Below, piece by piece: positions 33,208-41,345 of a stretch of 62,936 nt of DNA. The stretch's first letter is position 1. Every line of letters begins with the position of its first letter. The translations under genes and the position numbers were made by a program. The DNA comes from Pseudomonadota bacterium (GTDB taxonomy: Bacteria; Pseudomonadota; Alphaproteobacteria; Sphingomonadales; Sphingomonadaceae). Location: assembly GCA_021847605.1 (NCBI GenBank), contig JAJZQN010000020.1:1-62936 (forward strand), given 5' to 3'. The notes beneath the pieces are model-generated. The model was not told where the DNA came from and did not search any database. It worked only from the letters and a program-made list of their open reading frames with translations.

Positions 33208-35729
33208 ATGCGCTGGGTTGGGGGGCAAGCTGGCGCATTGCCCGACGCGATCTGCATGCCGGATTTCGCGGATTGCGGCTGTTGTTCCTCTGCCTGTTTC
33301 TTGGCGTCGCGACGTTGGCGGCGATCGGCAGCCTTACCGCCGCCATCACGCAGGAATTGTCGGCACGCGGCCGCGTCATCCTGGGCGGGGACATGGAAAT
33401 CGGCATGACCCAGCGTGAGGCGGGGCTGGGCGACAAGGAAGCGTTTCGTCAGATCGGCACGTTGAGCGAGACGATCCGCATGCGCGCGATGGCGCAGCGG
33501 GTAGGGGCGGGGAGCGTTACGGCCCCGGCCGCGGTGCTGACCGAACTCAAGGGTGTGGATGAAGCCTACCCGCTTTACGGTACCCTGACCTTGAAGAACG
33601 GGCGCTATCATCCACTGGCAGCCGATCAAATCCTGATCGGGGAAGCGTTGGCCGAGCGACTGGCGGTGAAGCCCGGCGACCGGCTGACCTATGGCCGCGC
33701 GCAATATCGGATCGAGGGCATCATTGCGGATGAGCCGGATCGGCTGGGTGAAGGCTTTACGCTGGGCCCGGTGGCGATCGTGTCGATGGAGGGGCTGCGG
33801 CGCACGGGGCTGGTTCAACCGGGCAGCCTTTATTCCGCCAAATATCGCATCCGCATGCCTGCGGGGATGGATGCGGCGTCGGTGCGGAAGGATTGGGAAA
33901 AGGCGCGCAGCAATGAAGGGTGGACCTTCAAGGATCGCGACCATGCGGCGCCCGGCGCCAATCGCTTTATCGAGCGGATGGGGCAGTTTCTCTCGCTGAT
34001 CGGCCTTGCCGCGCTGGTGATCGCCGGGATCGGCGTCAGCAATGGGGTGGGCAGCTATCTGGCGACCAAGCGGGGCGGGATCGCGACGCTGAAGGTGCTG
34101 GGGGCGACATCGCACGACATCGCACGCATCTATCGCATGCAGGTAGGCGCGGTGGCGGCATTGGGCATCGTGGCGGGACTGATCGTGGGCGCGGCGCTAC
34201 CGCCATTGGTCGTGACGCTGGCAGGCGACGTGTTGCCGGTCAGCCCGCAATTCCGCCTTCATCCCGTCCCCCTCATTGCGAGTGCGGCCTATGGGCTGCT
34301 GATCGCCTTTCTCTTCACCTTCCCGCCGCTGGCGCGGGCCCGGACACAACCGGCTGCGGCGATATTCCGGGGCGCGGTAGATGATCGTCCGGGGCAGTTC
34401 GATCGTCGCAGCCTGATCGCGATGGCCGGGGCGGGCGTGTTGCTCGTGGCGCTGGCGCTGCTGAGCGCGCGCGAGCCGCTATTTTCGGCGGCGGTACTGG
34501 GGGCGGTGGCAGGCGTATTGCTGCTACTCTGGGGGCTGGGCGTAGCGGTATCGCGACTGGCACGGCATTTACCCCGGCCGCGACGGCCGCTGATGCGGCT
34601 GGCGCTCGCCAATCTGCACCGGCCCGGTGCGCAGACGGCGGCGCTGATCGTCGCGCTGGGGCTGGCGCTGACGTTGTTTGTTACGCTGGCTGGCATTCAG
34701 ACCAGTCTGGAAGGAGAAATTCGCAACGTCGTGCTGAAAAAGGCGCCAGCGCAGATCGTGCTGGATATTCCGGCTGCTCAGAGAGCGCAATTTCAGGCGA
34801 TCATCGCGCGCGAGGCGCCCGGTGCGGAAACGAATGTCGTGCCGGTGCTGCGCGGGACGATTACCGCCTATGGCAGGCAGCGGGTCGCGGATCTGAGCGA
34901 ATTACCCGAAGGCGCATGGTTCCTGCGCGGCGAACGCGGCGTCACCTATAGCGATGTGCTGCCCGAAGGGAGCGATCTGGTCGCCGGGCAATGGTGGGCC
35001 AAGGATTATAAGGGGCCGCCGCTCGTGTCGCTGGATGCCGAGGCGGCGCGGATCCTGGGCATCGGCGTTGGCGACAGCATGACCGTCAGCGTGCTGGGCC
35101 GCGAAATCACCGCGCGCATCGCGTCGCTCCGCAAGGTCAATTGGGACACGATGGGCTTCAACTATGTGCTGGTCTTTTCCCCCAGCACATTGGCAAGCGC
35201 GCCCCATAGCCTGTCAGCGACGATCACCATGGACGGACGGCGCGACGAGGCCGTAACTCGCGCTCTGCTGAGCGCCTTCCCGGGGGTGTCGGTAATTGCG
35301 GTTGGAGAGGTGATCGAACAGGTCGGCACGATATTGCGACAAATGTCGAGCGCCATATTGGTAGCGGCGTCGGTGGCGATACTGGCGGGCATTGCCGTGC
35401 TGGTGGGGGCCATCGCGGCGTCGCGACAGGCGCGCAGCTATGACAGCGTGATATTGAAGACGCTGGGCGCAACGCGGGGACAGATATTGGCAGCACAGGC
35501 CATCGAATATGGGCTGGTGGCGGCGTTGCTGGCGCTGGTCGCACTGGCGCTGGGCATGGGCGCAGCCTGGTTCGTCGTCGTGCGGGTGTTCGAATTCAGC
35601 TGGGCGCCGGATTGGAGCGTGGTGCTGGCGACGCTGGGCGGCGGCGCGTTGCTGACATTGGGGATCGGCCTTGCCGGGTCGATCCCGCTGATGTCCGTGC
35701 GCCCGGCGCGGGCGTTGCGGGCGCTGTAA
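33204..35729 (+). CDS. FtsX-type ABC permease (YbbP-like)
   Basis: 841 residues. Starts with a transmembrane segment (LRLLFLCLFLGVATLAAIGSL), a large periplasmic domain, two FtsX domains each with three transmembrane helices (about 255-380 and 715-835) and central transmembrane helices. Ends SVRPARALRAL, common in YbbP proteins. GTG start with GTGA overlap to the ATPase gene. Together with the ATPase and TesA it forms a conserved envelope module, perhaps extracting or transferring lipids or lipoproteins; the precise substrate is not known. Confidence 0.93.
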   Translation: MNALGWGASWRIARRDLHAGFRGLRLLFLCLFLGVATLAAIGSLTAAITQELSARGRVILGGDMEIGMTQREAGLGDKEAFRQIGTLSETIRMRAMAQRVGAGSVTAPAAVLTELKGVDEAYPLYGTLTLKNGRYHPLAADQILIGEALAERLAVKPGDRLTYGRAQYRIEGIIADEPDRLGEGFTLGPVAIVSMEGLRRTGLVQPGSLYSAKYRIRMPAGMDAASVRKDWEKARSNEGWTFKDRDHAAPGANRFIERMGQFLSLIGLAALVIAGIGVSNGVGSYLATKRGGIATLKVLGATSHDIARIYRMQVGAVAALGIVAGLIVGAALPPLVVTLAGDVLPVSPQFRLHPVPLIASAAYGLLIAFLFTFPPLARARTQPAAAIFRGAVDDRPGQFDRRSLIAMAGAGVLLVALALLSAREPLFSAAVLGAVAGVLLLLWGLGVAVSRLARHLPRPRRPLMRLALANLHRPGAQTAALIVALGLALTLFVTLAGIQTSLEGEIRNVVLKKAPAQIVLDIPAAQRAQFQAIIAREAPGAETNVVPVLRGTITAYGRQRVADLSELPEGAWFLRGERGVTYSDVLPEGSDLVAGQWWAKDYKGPPLVSLDAEAARILGIGVGDSMTVSVLGREITARIASLRKVNWDTMGFNYVLVFSPSTLASAPHSLSATITMDGRRDEAVTRALLSAFPGVSVIAVGEVIEQVGTILRQMSSAILVAASVAILAGIAVLVGAIAASRQARSYDSVILKTLGATRGQILAAQAIEYGLVAALLALVALALGMGAAWFVVVRVFEFSWAPDWSVVLATLGGGALLTLGIGLAGSIPLMSVRPARALRAL

Positions 35730-36101
35730 TTATTTGACGGTGAAGCTGTAGCGGCCCTGCGCCTTGCTCTGATCGCTGCCGGTAACGTGCCAGCTGAGGT
35801 CATAGCTGCCGCCGGGGAGGGCGCGGGGCAGGGTGGCGATCAAGCTCTTGCCGTCCGGGCCGATGGAGGCGGTGAAGCCCTTGATCGGCATGGGCGGATG
35901 ATCGGCCATGCCGGGCATCCCGGTCATGACAAGGTCGAAGCCGCTGGCGCCAGCGAGCAGCTTTTCGGAGAAGGTCAGGCTGAGACGGGTGGGTTTGGAG
36001 ACCGCAGCCTTGGCCGCCGGGGTAGACGAGACGAGTTGCGGCTGCGCCATGGCAACGCCCGGAAGGGTGAGCGCGGTGGCGGCGACGAGGAAACGGATCA
36101 T
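35730..36101 (-). CDS. copC: Periplasmic copper-binding CopC-domain protein
   Basis: 123 residues. Signal peptide (IRFLVAATALTLPGVAMA), then the CopC beta-barrel: PQLVSSTPAAKAAVSKPTRLSLTFSEKLLAGASGFDLVMTG and a C-terminal GGSYDLSWHVTGSDQSKAQGRYSFTVK. The usual N-terminal His after the signal is replaced by Gln (AQPQL), so the Cu(II) site may differ; a Met-rich GMPGMADHPPMP loop could bind Cu(I). Divergent from the sigma-factor/copper oxidase operon. Its stop abuts the stop of the convergent permease gene. Confidence 0.9.
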   Translation of the reverse strand: MIRFLVAATALTLPGVAMAQPQLVSSTPAAKAAVSKPTRLSLTFSEKLLAGASGFDLVMTGMPGMADHPPMPIKGFTASIGPDGKSLIATLPRALPGGSYDLSWHVTGSDQSKAQGRYSFTVK

Positions 36102-36137
36102 AGGGACTTCTCCATCGGATTTGCCCCTGTTACGCAG

Positions 36138-36191
36138 CCAATCGGTTTCCCCCTCATGCCCGCCCTATTTTTTGATTGGTGATGAGGGGAA
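36138..36191. promoter_or_regulatory. Interleaved inverted repeats between copC and the sigma-factor operon
   Basis: CCAATC (36138-36143) pairs with GATTGG (36174-36179), and TTCCCCCTCAT (36147-36157) pairs with ATGAGGGGAA (36182-36191) apart from one extra C. The two pairs interlock. The position, between copC and the anti-sigma start, makes it a candidate control site; whether it works as DNA operator or RNA fold is open. Confidence 0.4.
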
Positions 36192-36235
36192 GGCGGCGCG
36201 GATGCGTATGGCCGGATAAGGATGGAGATGACGAT

Positions 36236-36502
36236 ATGACCGATCTCGACCAATATCTGGAGCGCTTGCGCGCCGAGCCGGCCGATCCGCGCCTTGCGGA
36301 GATGGACGACATGGTGATGGCCGGGGTGACACGACGGCGCGAGCGATCGGCGGCGCGACGGACATTCCTCTTCGCCGGATTGCTGGCGCTGGGCGTCGGC
36401 TGGGCGGGCAGCATGGTGCCGTCCACACCGGCGCAGGCGTCCTCCGCCTTTGCCCCAATGGGCATGTCTGACTATGCGCCGTCGCGATTGCTGGGCCAAT
36501 GA
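36236..36502 (+). CDS. Small membrane protein, probable anti-sigma factor (CnrY-like position)
   Basis: 88 residues: a charged N-terminal part of about 40 residues (TDLDQYLERLRAEPADPRLAEMDDMVMAG), one transmembrane helix (TFLFAGLLALGVGWAGSMV) and a short periplasmic tail. The size and shape, and the gene order before a CnrX-like sensor and an ECF sigma factor, fit a CnrY-type anti-sigma factor. The ATG at 36236 follows GGAGATGACGAT. The next start overlaps its stop as ATGA. Sequence similarity to known CnrY is weak by eye, so the role rests on context. Confidence 0.65.
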   Translation: MTDLDQYLERLRAEPADPRLAEMDDMVMAGVTRRRERSAARRTFLFAGLLALGVGWAGSMVPSTPAQASSAFAPMGMSDYAPSRLLGQ

Positions 36503-36936
36503 CGGCGGGCCGTTACGCGCTGGTCGCGCTCGTGGCGTTTCTGGCCGCGCTGGCAGCGGTGCTGGTGGCGCGAACATGGCTGGCCCCGACACCCCGCGTT
36601 GAGAGTCAGGTCCATGCGTTGCTGCATGAGCAACTGACGCTGGACGCGGATCAGGAACGGCGCATCCATGCGCTGGAGCAGGGCTTTGCCGGACGGCGCG
36701 CGGCGATGGAGGCGGAGATGCGGGCCGACAACAAGCGACTGGCAGAGGCGATCGCAGCCGAACATGGCTATGGTCCCCGTGTAGCGCAGGCGGTCGACCG
36801 ATCCCATCATGTGATGGGCGACCTGCAAAAGGAAACATTGCAGCATGTCTTTGCGATGCGCGCGGTGCTGCGCCCCGATCAGGCCGCGCGGTTCGACGCG
36901 GTGATCGTCAAGGCGCTGACCCAGCCGGATCAGTGA
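36499..36936 (+). CDS. CnrX-like periplasmic heavy-metal sensor
   Basis: 145 residues: an N-terminal membrane anchor (YALVALVAFLAALAAVLVA) and a helical-hairpin periplasmic domain of the CnrX/Spy/CpxP type. The residues H39, H43, E60, H116 and M120 are present (VHALLHEQ, ALEQGF, LQHVFAMRAVL). The published CnrX metal ligands are H42, H46, E63, H119 and M123, so all five occur here at a constant offset of three. It should sense a metal in the periplasm and release the sigma factor through the anti-sigma protein. GTGA overlap with the sigma gene. Confidence 0.85.
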   Translation: MTAGRYALVALVAFLAALAAVLVARTWLAPTPRVESQVHALLHEQLTLDADQERRIHALEQGFAGRRAAMEAEMRADNKRLAEAIAAEHGYGPRVAQAVDRSHHVMGDLQKETLQHVFAMRAVLRPDQAARFDAVIVKALTQPDQ

Positions 36937-37496
36937 GCACTGCCCTAACCGATAAAAGCGATGGCGAACTGGCGGCGATGGCGCTGGCGGGGGCGCAGGC
37001 CGCCTATGGCGCGTTGATGGCGCGGCATAGGGACGTGGTGTGGCGGCTGGCCATGCATTCGGTGGGCGATGCCGATGCTGCGCTGGACATCGTACAGGAG
37101 ACGTTCGTTGCCGCCTTCGCCGCCTTGGGGCGCTATGATGCCGCGCGTCCTTTTCGCGCATGGATTGCGCGGATCGCGCTCAACAAATGTCGGGACTGGG
37201 GGCGTAGGCGGGCGGTGCGGCGCTTCTTTACCTTTGCCCAGCCGATAGAAGCGGCGATTGACATGGCCGACGCGGGACCGACGCCGCTGGAGGCGGCAGA
37301 GGCCCGGGCCGAATTGGCGCGGGTGCAGGCCGCCATCGCGACCCTGCCCGCAACGCTGCGCGAGGTTCTGTTGTTGCGCACGGTCGAGGAGATGAGTCAG
37401 GCGGAGGTTGCCGACCTGTTGGGGATCAGTGGCAAGGCGGTCGAAACCCGGCTCTATCGCGCCCGTTCGCTTTTGTCGGAAAGACTTGAGGGATAA
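36933..37496 (+). CDS. ECF sigma factor (CnrH-like)
   Basis: 187 residues. Sigma-70 region 2 (AAYGALMARHRDVVWRLAMHSVGDADAALDIVQETFVAAFAALGRY) and region 4 (ATLPATLREVLLLRTVEEMSQAEVADLLGISGKAVETRLYRARSLL). No region 3, as expected for ECF factors. GTG start inside the sensor's stop. With the two upstream genes it forms a CnrYXH-like signalling cassette. The next gene, copA, starts 25 bases later, so the cassette and the copper operon appear to be one transcript, likely autoregulated. Confidence 0.92.
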   Translation: MSTALTDKSDGELAAMALAGAQAAYGALMARHRDVVWRLAMHSVGDADAALDIVQETFVAAFAALGRYDAARPFRAWIARIALNKCRDWGRRRAVRRFFTFAQPIEAAIDMADAGPTPLEAAEARAELARVQAAIATLPATLREVLLLRTVEEMSQAEVADLLGISGKAVETRLYRARSLLSERLEG

Positions 37497-37521
37497 GCGC
37501 GAACCGCGCGTATAGACAGGC

Positions 37522-39252
37522 ATGATCCTGCCTGACCTTTCCATCGATCGCCGTACCCTGATGAAGGGGGGCGCTGCGCTTACTCTGAGCCATGTGATGC
37601 CCGCATGGGCGATGAGCGGGACGGGCGGGCTGTCTGCCACGCTGTCGGGCGATGACATCAGGTTGAACATCGGAGAGCGGCATTTCGGGACCGGCGGCCG
37701 GTCGGCCCATGCGGTGGCAGTGAACGGCACCATTCCCGCGCCACTGATCCGGTTGAGGGAAGGGCAGAATGTCCGCATCGCCGTGACCAACAGCCTGAAG
37801 GAAGACACCTCGATCCACTGGCATGGCCTGATCGTACCGTTTCAGATGGACGGGGTGCCGGGGATCAGTTTCCCCGGCATTGGGCCGGGTGAGACATTCA
37901 CCTATGAATTTCCGGTGCGCCAGTCGGGCACCTATTGGTATCATAGCCATTCGGGGATGCAGGAGGCGGAAGGGCTGTTTGGTCCGATCGTGATTGATCC
38001 CGCCGGTCCCGATCCGATCGCTTGCGACCGCGAACATGTGCTGGTCCTTTCGGACTGGAGCCCGATCCATCCGCATGAGCAGATGCGCCGACTGAAGATG
38101 ATGGGTGGCTATTTCAACCGCCAGCGCCAGACGCTCATGGGGTTGCTGGCAGGGAAGGACCAGTCGCTGGCCGACCGCCTTGCCTGGGGAAAGATGCGTA
38201 TGGACGCGACCGACATTTCGGATGTGACCGGATCGACATACAGCTTCCTCATCAATGGTCATGGCAATGCGGAGAACTGGACCGGTCTTTTCGCGCCGGG
38301 CGAGAAAGTAAGGCTGCGCGTCATCAACGCCTCGTCGATGACCAACTTCAACTTTCGTATTCCCGGCGTCCCACTGACGGTGGTGGCCGCAGACGGCAAT
38401 TCCGTCCAGCCGATTGAAATCGATGAAGTGCAGATCGCAATTGCAGAGACATATGACTTTATAGTCCAGCCCGGCACGGCAGAGAGTTATGGCGTGATTG
38501 CCGAGTCCATCGACCGTTCTGGCCTTGTCCGCGCGACGCTGGCGCAGCGGCCTGGCCTGATTGGCGAAACGCCGAAGTTGCGTGAGCGTCCCATCCTTAC
38601 CATGCGCGATATGGGCATGGACATGGACGGCATGGACATGGGCGAGGGCGGCGAGATCGACCTCAGCAAGCCTGCAAACAGCTCTATGGGCGGCCATTCG
38701 ATGTCGATGCGCGACCCCTCTGTCGCGCCGAGCGTGAAGATGGGACCGGGCGTCGCAACGCTTTCGCCGATGCCGGTGGACCGGCTCGCCGACCGTCCTA
38801 CTGGGCTGGAAAGCGTCGATCATCGCGTTCTGACTTATGCGGATTTGCGCTCACGTGATCCCAATCCGGATACTCGCGTGCCAAGCCGCCAGATCGACGT
38901 ACACCTCACCGCGGCGATGGAACGCTATATGTGGGCCATGGACGGGGAGGCGATGTCGGAGAACCCTGCACCGATTCCTTTCCGCCTGGGCGAGCGCGTA
39001 CGTGTAAACCTCATCAACGATACGATGATGCCGCATCCAATTCACATCCACGGCCACTTCTTCGAACTGGTCAGTGGTGAGCCGGGGAGTCGCGCACGCA
39101 AGCATACCGTCAACGTGCTGCCGGGTGGCAAAGCCTCGTTCGATCTGACAGCGGATGCTGAGGGAGACTGGGCGTTTCACTGTCATATGCTTCTCCATAT
39201 GCACGCCGGGATGATGCGTGTCGTCACGGTGCGCCGGGAGGATGAAGCCTGA
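37522..39252 (+). CDS. copA: Multicopper oxidase CopA
   Basis: 576 residues with a Tat signal (RRTLMKGGAALTLSHVMPAWA). Copper motifs: SIHWHGL, GTYWYHSHSGMQ, HPIHIHGHFFEL and the type-1/trinuclear stretch WAFHCHMLLHMHAGMM. A Met-rich insert (MRDMGMDMDGMDMGEGG and SMGGHSMSMRD) lies near residues 355-400 and should bind Cu(I). It oxidises Cu(I) in the periplasm. Follows the sigma factor; copB starts at its stop (TGATG). Confidence 0.95.
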   Translation: MILPDLSIDRRTLMKGGAALTLSHVMPAWAMSGTGGLSATLSGDDIRLNIGERHFGTGGRSAHAVAVNGTIPAPLIRLREGQNVRIAVTNSLKEDTSIHWHGLIVPFQMDGVPGISFPGIGPGETFTYEFPVRQSGTYWYHSHSGMQEAEGLFGPIVIDPAGPDPIACDREHVLVLSDWSPIHPHEQMRRLKMMGGYFNRQRQTLMGLLAGKDQSLADRLAWGKMRMDATDISDVTGSTYSFLINGHGNAENWTGLFAPGEKVRLRVINASSMTNFNFRIPGVPLTVVAADGNSVQPIEIDEVQIAIAETYDFIVQPGTAESYGVIAESIDRSGLVRATLAQRPGLIGETPKLRERPILTMRDMGMDMDGMDMGEGGEIDLSKPANSSMGGHSMSMRDPSVAPSVKMGPGVATLSPMPVDRLADRPTGLESVDHRVLTYADLRSRDPNPDTRVPSRQIDVHLTAAMERYMWAMDGEAMSENPAPIPFRLGERVRVNLINDTMMPHPIHIHGHFFELVSGEPGSRARKHTVNVLPGGKASFDLTADAEGDWAFHCHMLLHMHAGMMRVVTVRREDEA

Positions 39253-40223
39253 TGGGGCGCCTTCCCACGATCCTCACCTCTCTACTGCTTGCCGGTTCGC
39301 CGCTGGCCGCGCAGGCACAGGAGGCCGGTACCTCGTTGCCGCAGGCTAACGGCCATGCCGGTATGGATCATGGTGCCATGGACCATTCACAGATGGACAT
39401 GTCCGATAAGGACATGAGTGGGCAGGACGTGAAGGATATGGACCACTCCGCCCACGCCATGCTCGCAAGCACCCTTAGCGATGAGCCTGGCGAAGCCCCG
39501 CCGCCGCCGGTACCGACAGACTTTCCTGCCGATCGCTTTTTCGGGCCCGGCCGCATGGCGGCCTCGCGTGCGGCGATGTTGAAGGAGATGACATTCAGGA
39601 CTTTCGCGCTTCAGGTCGACCAATTGGAGTTTCGCGCTGGCAAGCACGGAGATGGCTTTGGCTGGGAAGGGCAGGGGTGGTACGGTGGCGACATAGATCG
39701 GGTTGTGCTGGCCAGCGAGGGTGAGGGCACGTTTGGCGAGCGGGCCGAGCGTATCGAACTTAATGCCTACTGGCGCCACGCGCTTGACCCGTGGTTCAAC
39801 TTCCAACTCGGCATGCGGCAGGATTTCCAACCCGATCCGCGGCGCACTTACGCGCTAGTCGGTGTCGAGGGGCTGGCGCCTTACTGGTTCGAGTTGCAAG
39901 GCCAGTTGTTCGTGTCGAACAAGGGGGACGTTCATGCACGCGGCAAGGCGGGTTATACACAGCGCATCACCCAGTCGCTGGTGGTAGAGCCCGAGCTTGA
40001 AGTGGATTTTGCCTTTCAGGACGTACCCGCATTGAACGTAGGCGCGGGATTTGAGCGCCTCGAAATGGGCGCTAGGCTTCGTTACGAACGCAACCGATCC
40101 CTGGCACCATATGTAGGCGTCAATTGGGAGCGCAGGCTTGGCGGCACGGCCAATCTTGCCCGTGCTGCGGGCGAGGGTGTTTCCGGCGTATCGGCAGTCC
40201 TGGGCATCCGCGCAATGTTCTGA
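39252..40223 (+). CDS. copB: Outer membrane copper resistance protein CopB
   Basis: 323 residues. Signal peptide to about AAQAQ, then a Met/His/Asp-rich copper-binding stretch (GMDHGAMDHSQMDMSDKDM, then GQDVKDMDHSAHAM), then a beta-barrel domain (QVDQLEFRAGKHGDGFGWEGQGWYGGDIDRVVL and later RYERNRSLAPYVGVNWERRLGGTA) ending in Phe (RAMF). Works with CopA to bind or export copper at the outer membrane. Its start overlaps the copA stop by one base. Confidence 0.94.
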   Translation: MGRLPTILTSLLLAGSPLAAQAQEAGTSLPQANGHAGMDHGAMDHSQMDMSDKDMSGQDVKDMDHSAHAMLASTLSDEPGEAPPPPVPTDFPADRFFGPGRMAASRAAMLKEMTFRTFALQVDQLEFRAGKHGDGFGWEGQGWYGGDIDRVVLASEGEGTFGERAERIELNAYWRHALDPWFNFQLGMRQDFQPDPRRTYALVGVEGLAPYWFELQGQLFVSNKGDVHARGKAGYTQRITQSLVVEPELEVDFAFQDVPALNVGAGFERLEMGARLRYERNRSLAPYVGVNWERRLGGTANLARAAGEGVSGVSAVLGIRAMF

Positions 40224-40481
40224 TTTCCTTTGTTGTGCGTGATCAGAGAAAGAACGAAAACGTCCTTCAATTAGCGGTTGCGCTGGTGTGGCATTCAGGC
40301 TGTTCTCGATCGTTTGTTGCGGGGACGGCCGAGGAGTTCTGCGCGAAATGGAGCAACCTCTGGAGGCTGTCACATATCTGGCAACAGGCGAGCTTCCCTC
40401 TGGTGTGGAGGAAATTATAGAGATCGACGCCGATCAGCTTTCTGCGGCGACCTCGCGGCGACCTCATGGTCAGATGTTTTA

Positions 40482-41345
40482 TCAAAATAAGGAAGCTTTC
40501 ACGGGACTGGGCATTGCGAACGCGACCTTTTCCAGCCGTTGACGGATGTCAGCAGGCACATTCACCATGTCCCGATGATAATTGCGTTTGCCGCCATCCC
40601 GTTCTTCTACAAGGTCGTCGTGCATCTGGCCCATCAGGCCATTGATGGCACTGAGGAAGCGGGACATTCTGTAGAATTCTTCGCTGGGGCGAAGCGTCTT
40701 CATCGTATCGTAAAAGGATACCTGTCTGCTGATGACCTTCCGCATCGCATGAAACATATGGCTGGTGAGAGTGATGGAACCCAGCCAGTTTCGTAACCGG
40801 GCGAATTCTCTGGATCGAAAGGCAAACAGACCTGCCGGACTGTCCAGCCGCGTCCGACCGACTTCCAATCGAACGATATTCCAGACGGGCCGCCACAGCA
40901 TGACCTGCAATAATGCGCCATATCCCATAGTGGCGCGACGCTGTCCGTTGCGGAAACTATCCTGCAAATGTCCCATCAGCGCCACGGTGACGCGGTACAG
41001 CAGGGGTGGTTTATGCTGCCTGCTGTACAGGGCAAGGGCAAAGCGCAGATGTTTGTAGAGGGCTCTGATCTGCTTATACTGTGCCCGCTCATCCGCATTC
41101 AGGTCGCCCCGGACAAGAAGGCGACGGACCAACCGATGCATGGTGCTGCGATCAGCGCCCTCCTGCCATATCTGCACGCAGAGGCTGAAACAAAGTTCTA
41201 TATCCTCCTGACTGCATTCTATGGGAATTTGCGCGGGCAGGTGAACGACGGGATCGACCACATCGTCCATGTCGATGGCAAGCAGCATCTTGGCCACGAC
41301 ATCGGTTCCAAACCGGTTCCGACTGGCGAGAATCCAATCGGTCAT
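40482..41345 (-). CDS. Unrecognised helical protein in envelope cluster
   Basis: 287 residues starting MTDWILASRNRFGTDVVAKM. Rich in Arg, Leu and His, mostly predicted helix, no signal peptide and no clear transmembrane segment. Features include a TMHRLVRRLLVRGDLNADERAQYKQIRALYKH segment and a C-terminal MGQMHDDLVEERDGGKRNYHRDMVNVPADIRQRLEKV. I know no family for it. Its start overlaps the flippase stop as ATGA, so it is translationally tied to glycan export and may be a cytoplasmic partner of that machinery. Confidence 0.7.
   Translation of the reverse strand: MTDWILASRNRFGTDVVAKMLLAIDMDDVVDPVVHLPAQIPIECSQEDIELCFSLCVQIWQEGADRSTMHRLVRRLLVRGDLNADERAQYKQIRALYKHLRFALALYSRQHKPPLLYRVTVALMGHLQDSFRNGQRRATMGYGALLQVMLWRPVWNIVRLEVGRTRLDSPAGLFAFRSREFARLRNWLGSITLTSHMFHAMRKVISRQVSFYDTMKTLRPSEEFYRMSRFLSAINGLMGQMHDDLVEERDGGKRNYHRDMVNVPADIRQRLEKVAFAMPSPVKASLF

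Noticed and set aside
38620..38720. Met-rich short repeats in copA as a tandem repeat element
   Set aside because: They encode the usual copper-binding Met-rich region of CopA and are explained by protein function.
37426..38823. 465-residue open frame antisense to copA
   Set aside because: His/Arg-rich composition is that expected from antisense of a copper oxidase; no domain is visible.
40288..40542. 84-residue rightward open frame after copB
   Set aside because: No ribosome binding site, overlaps the 3' end of a better-supported leftward gene, no recognisable family.
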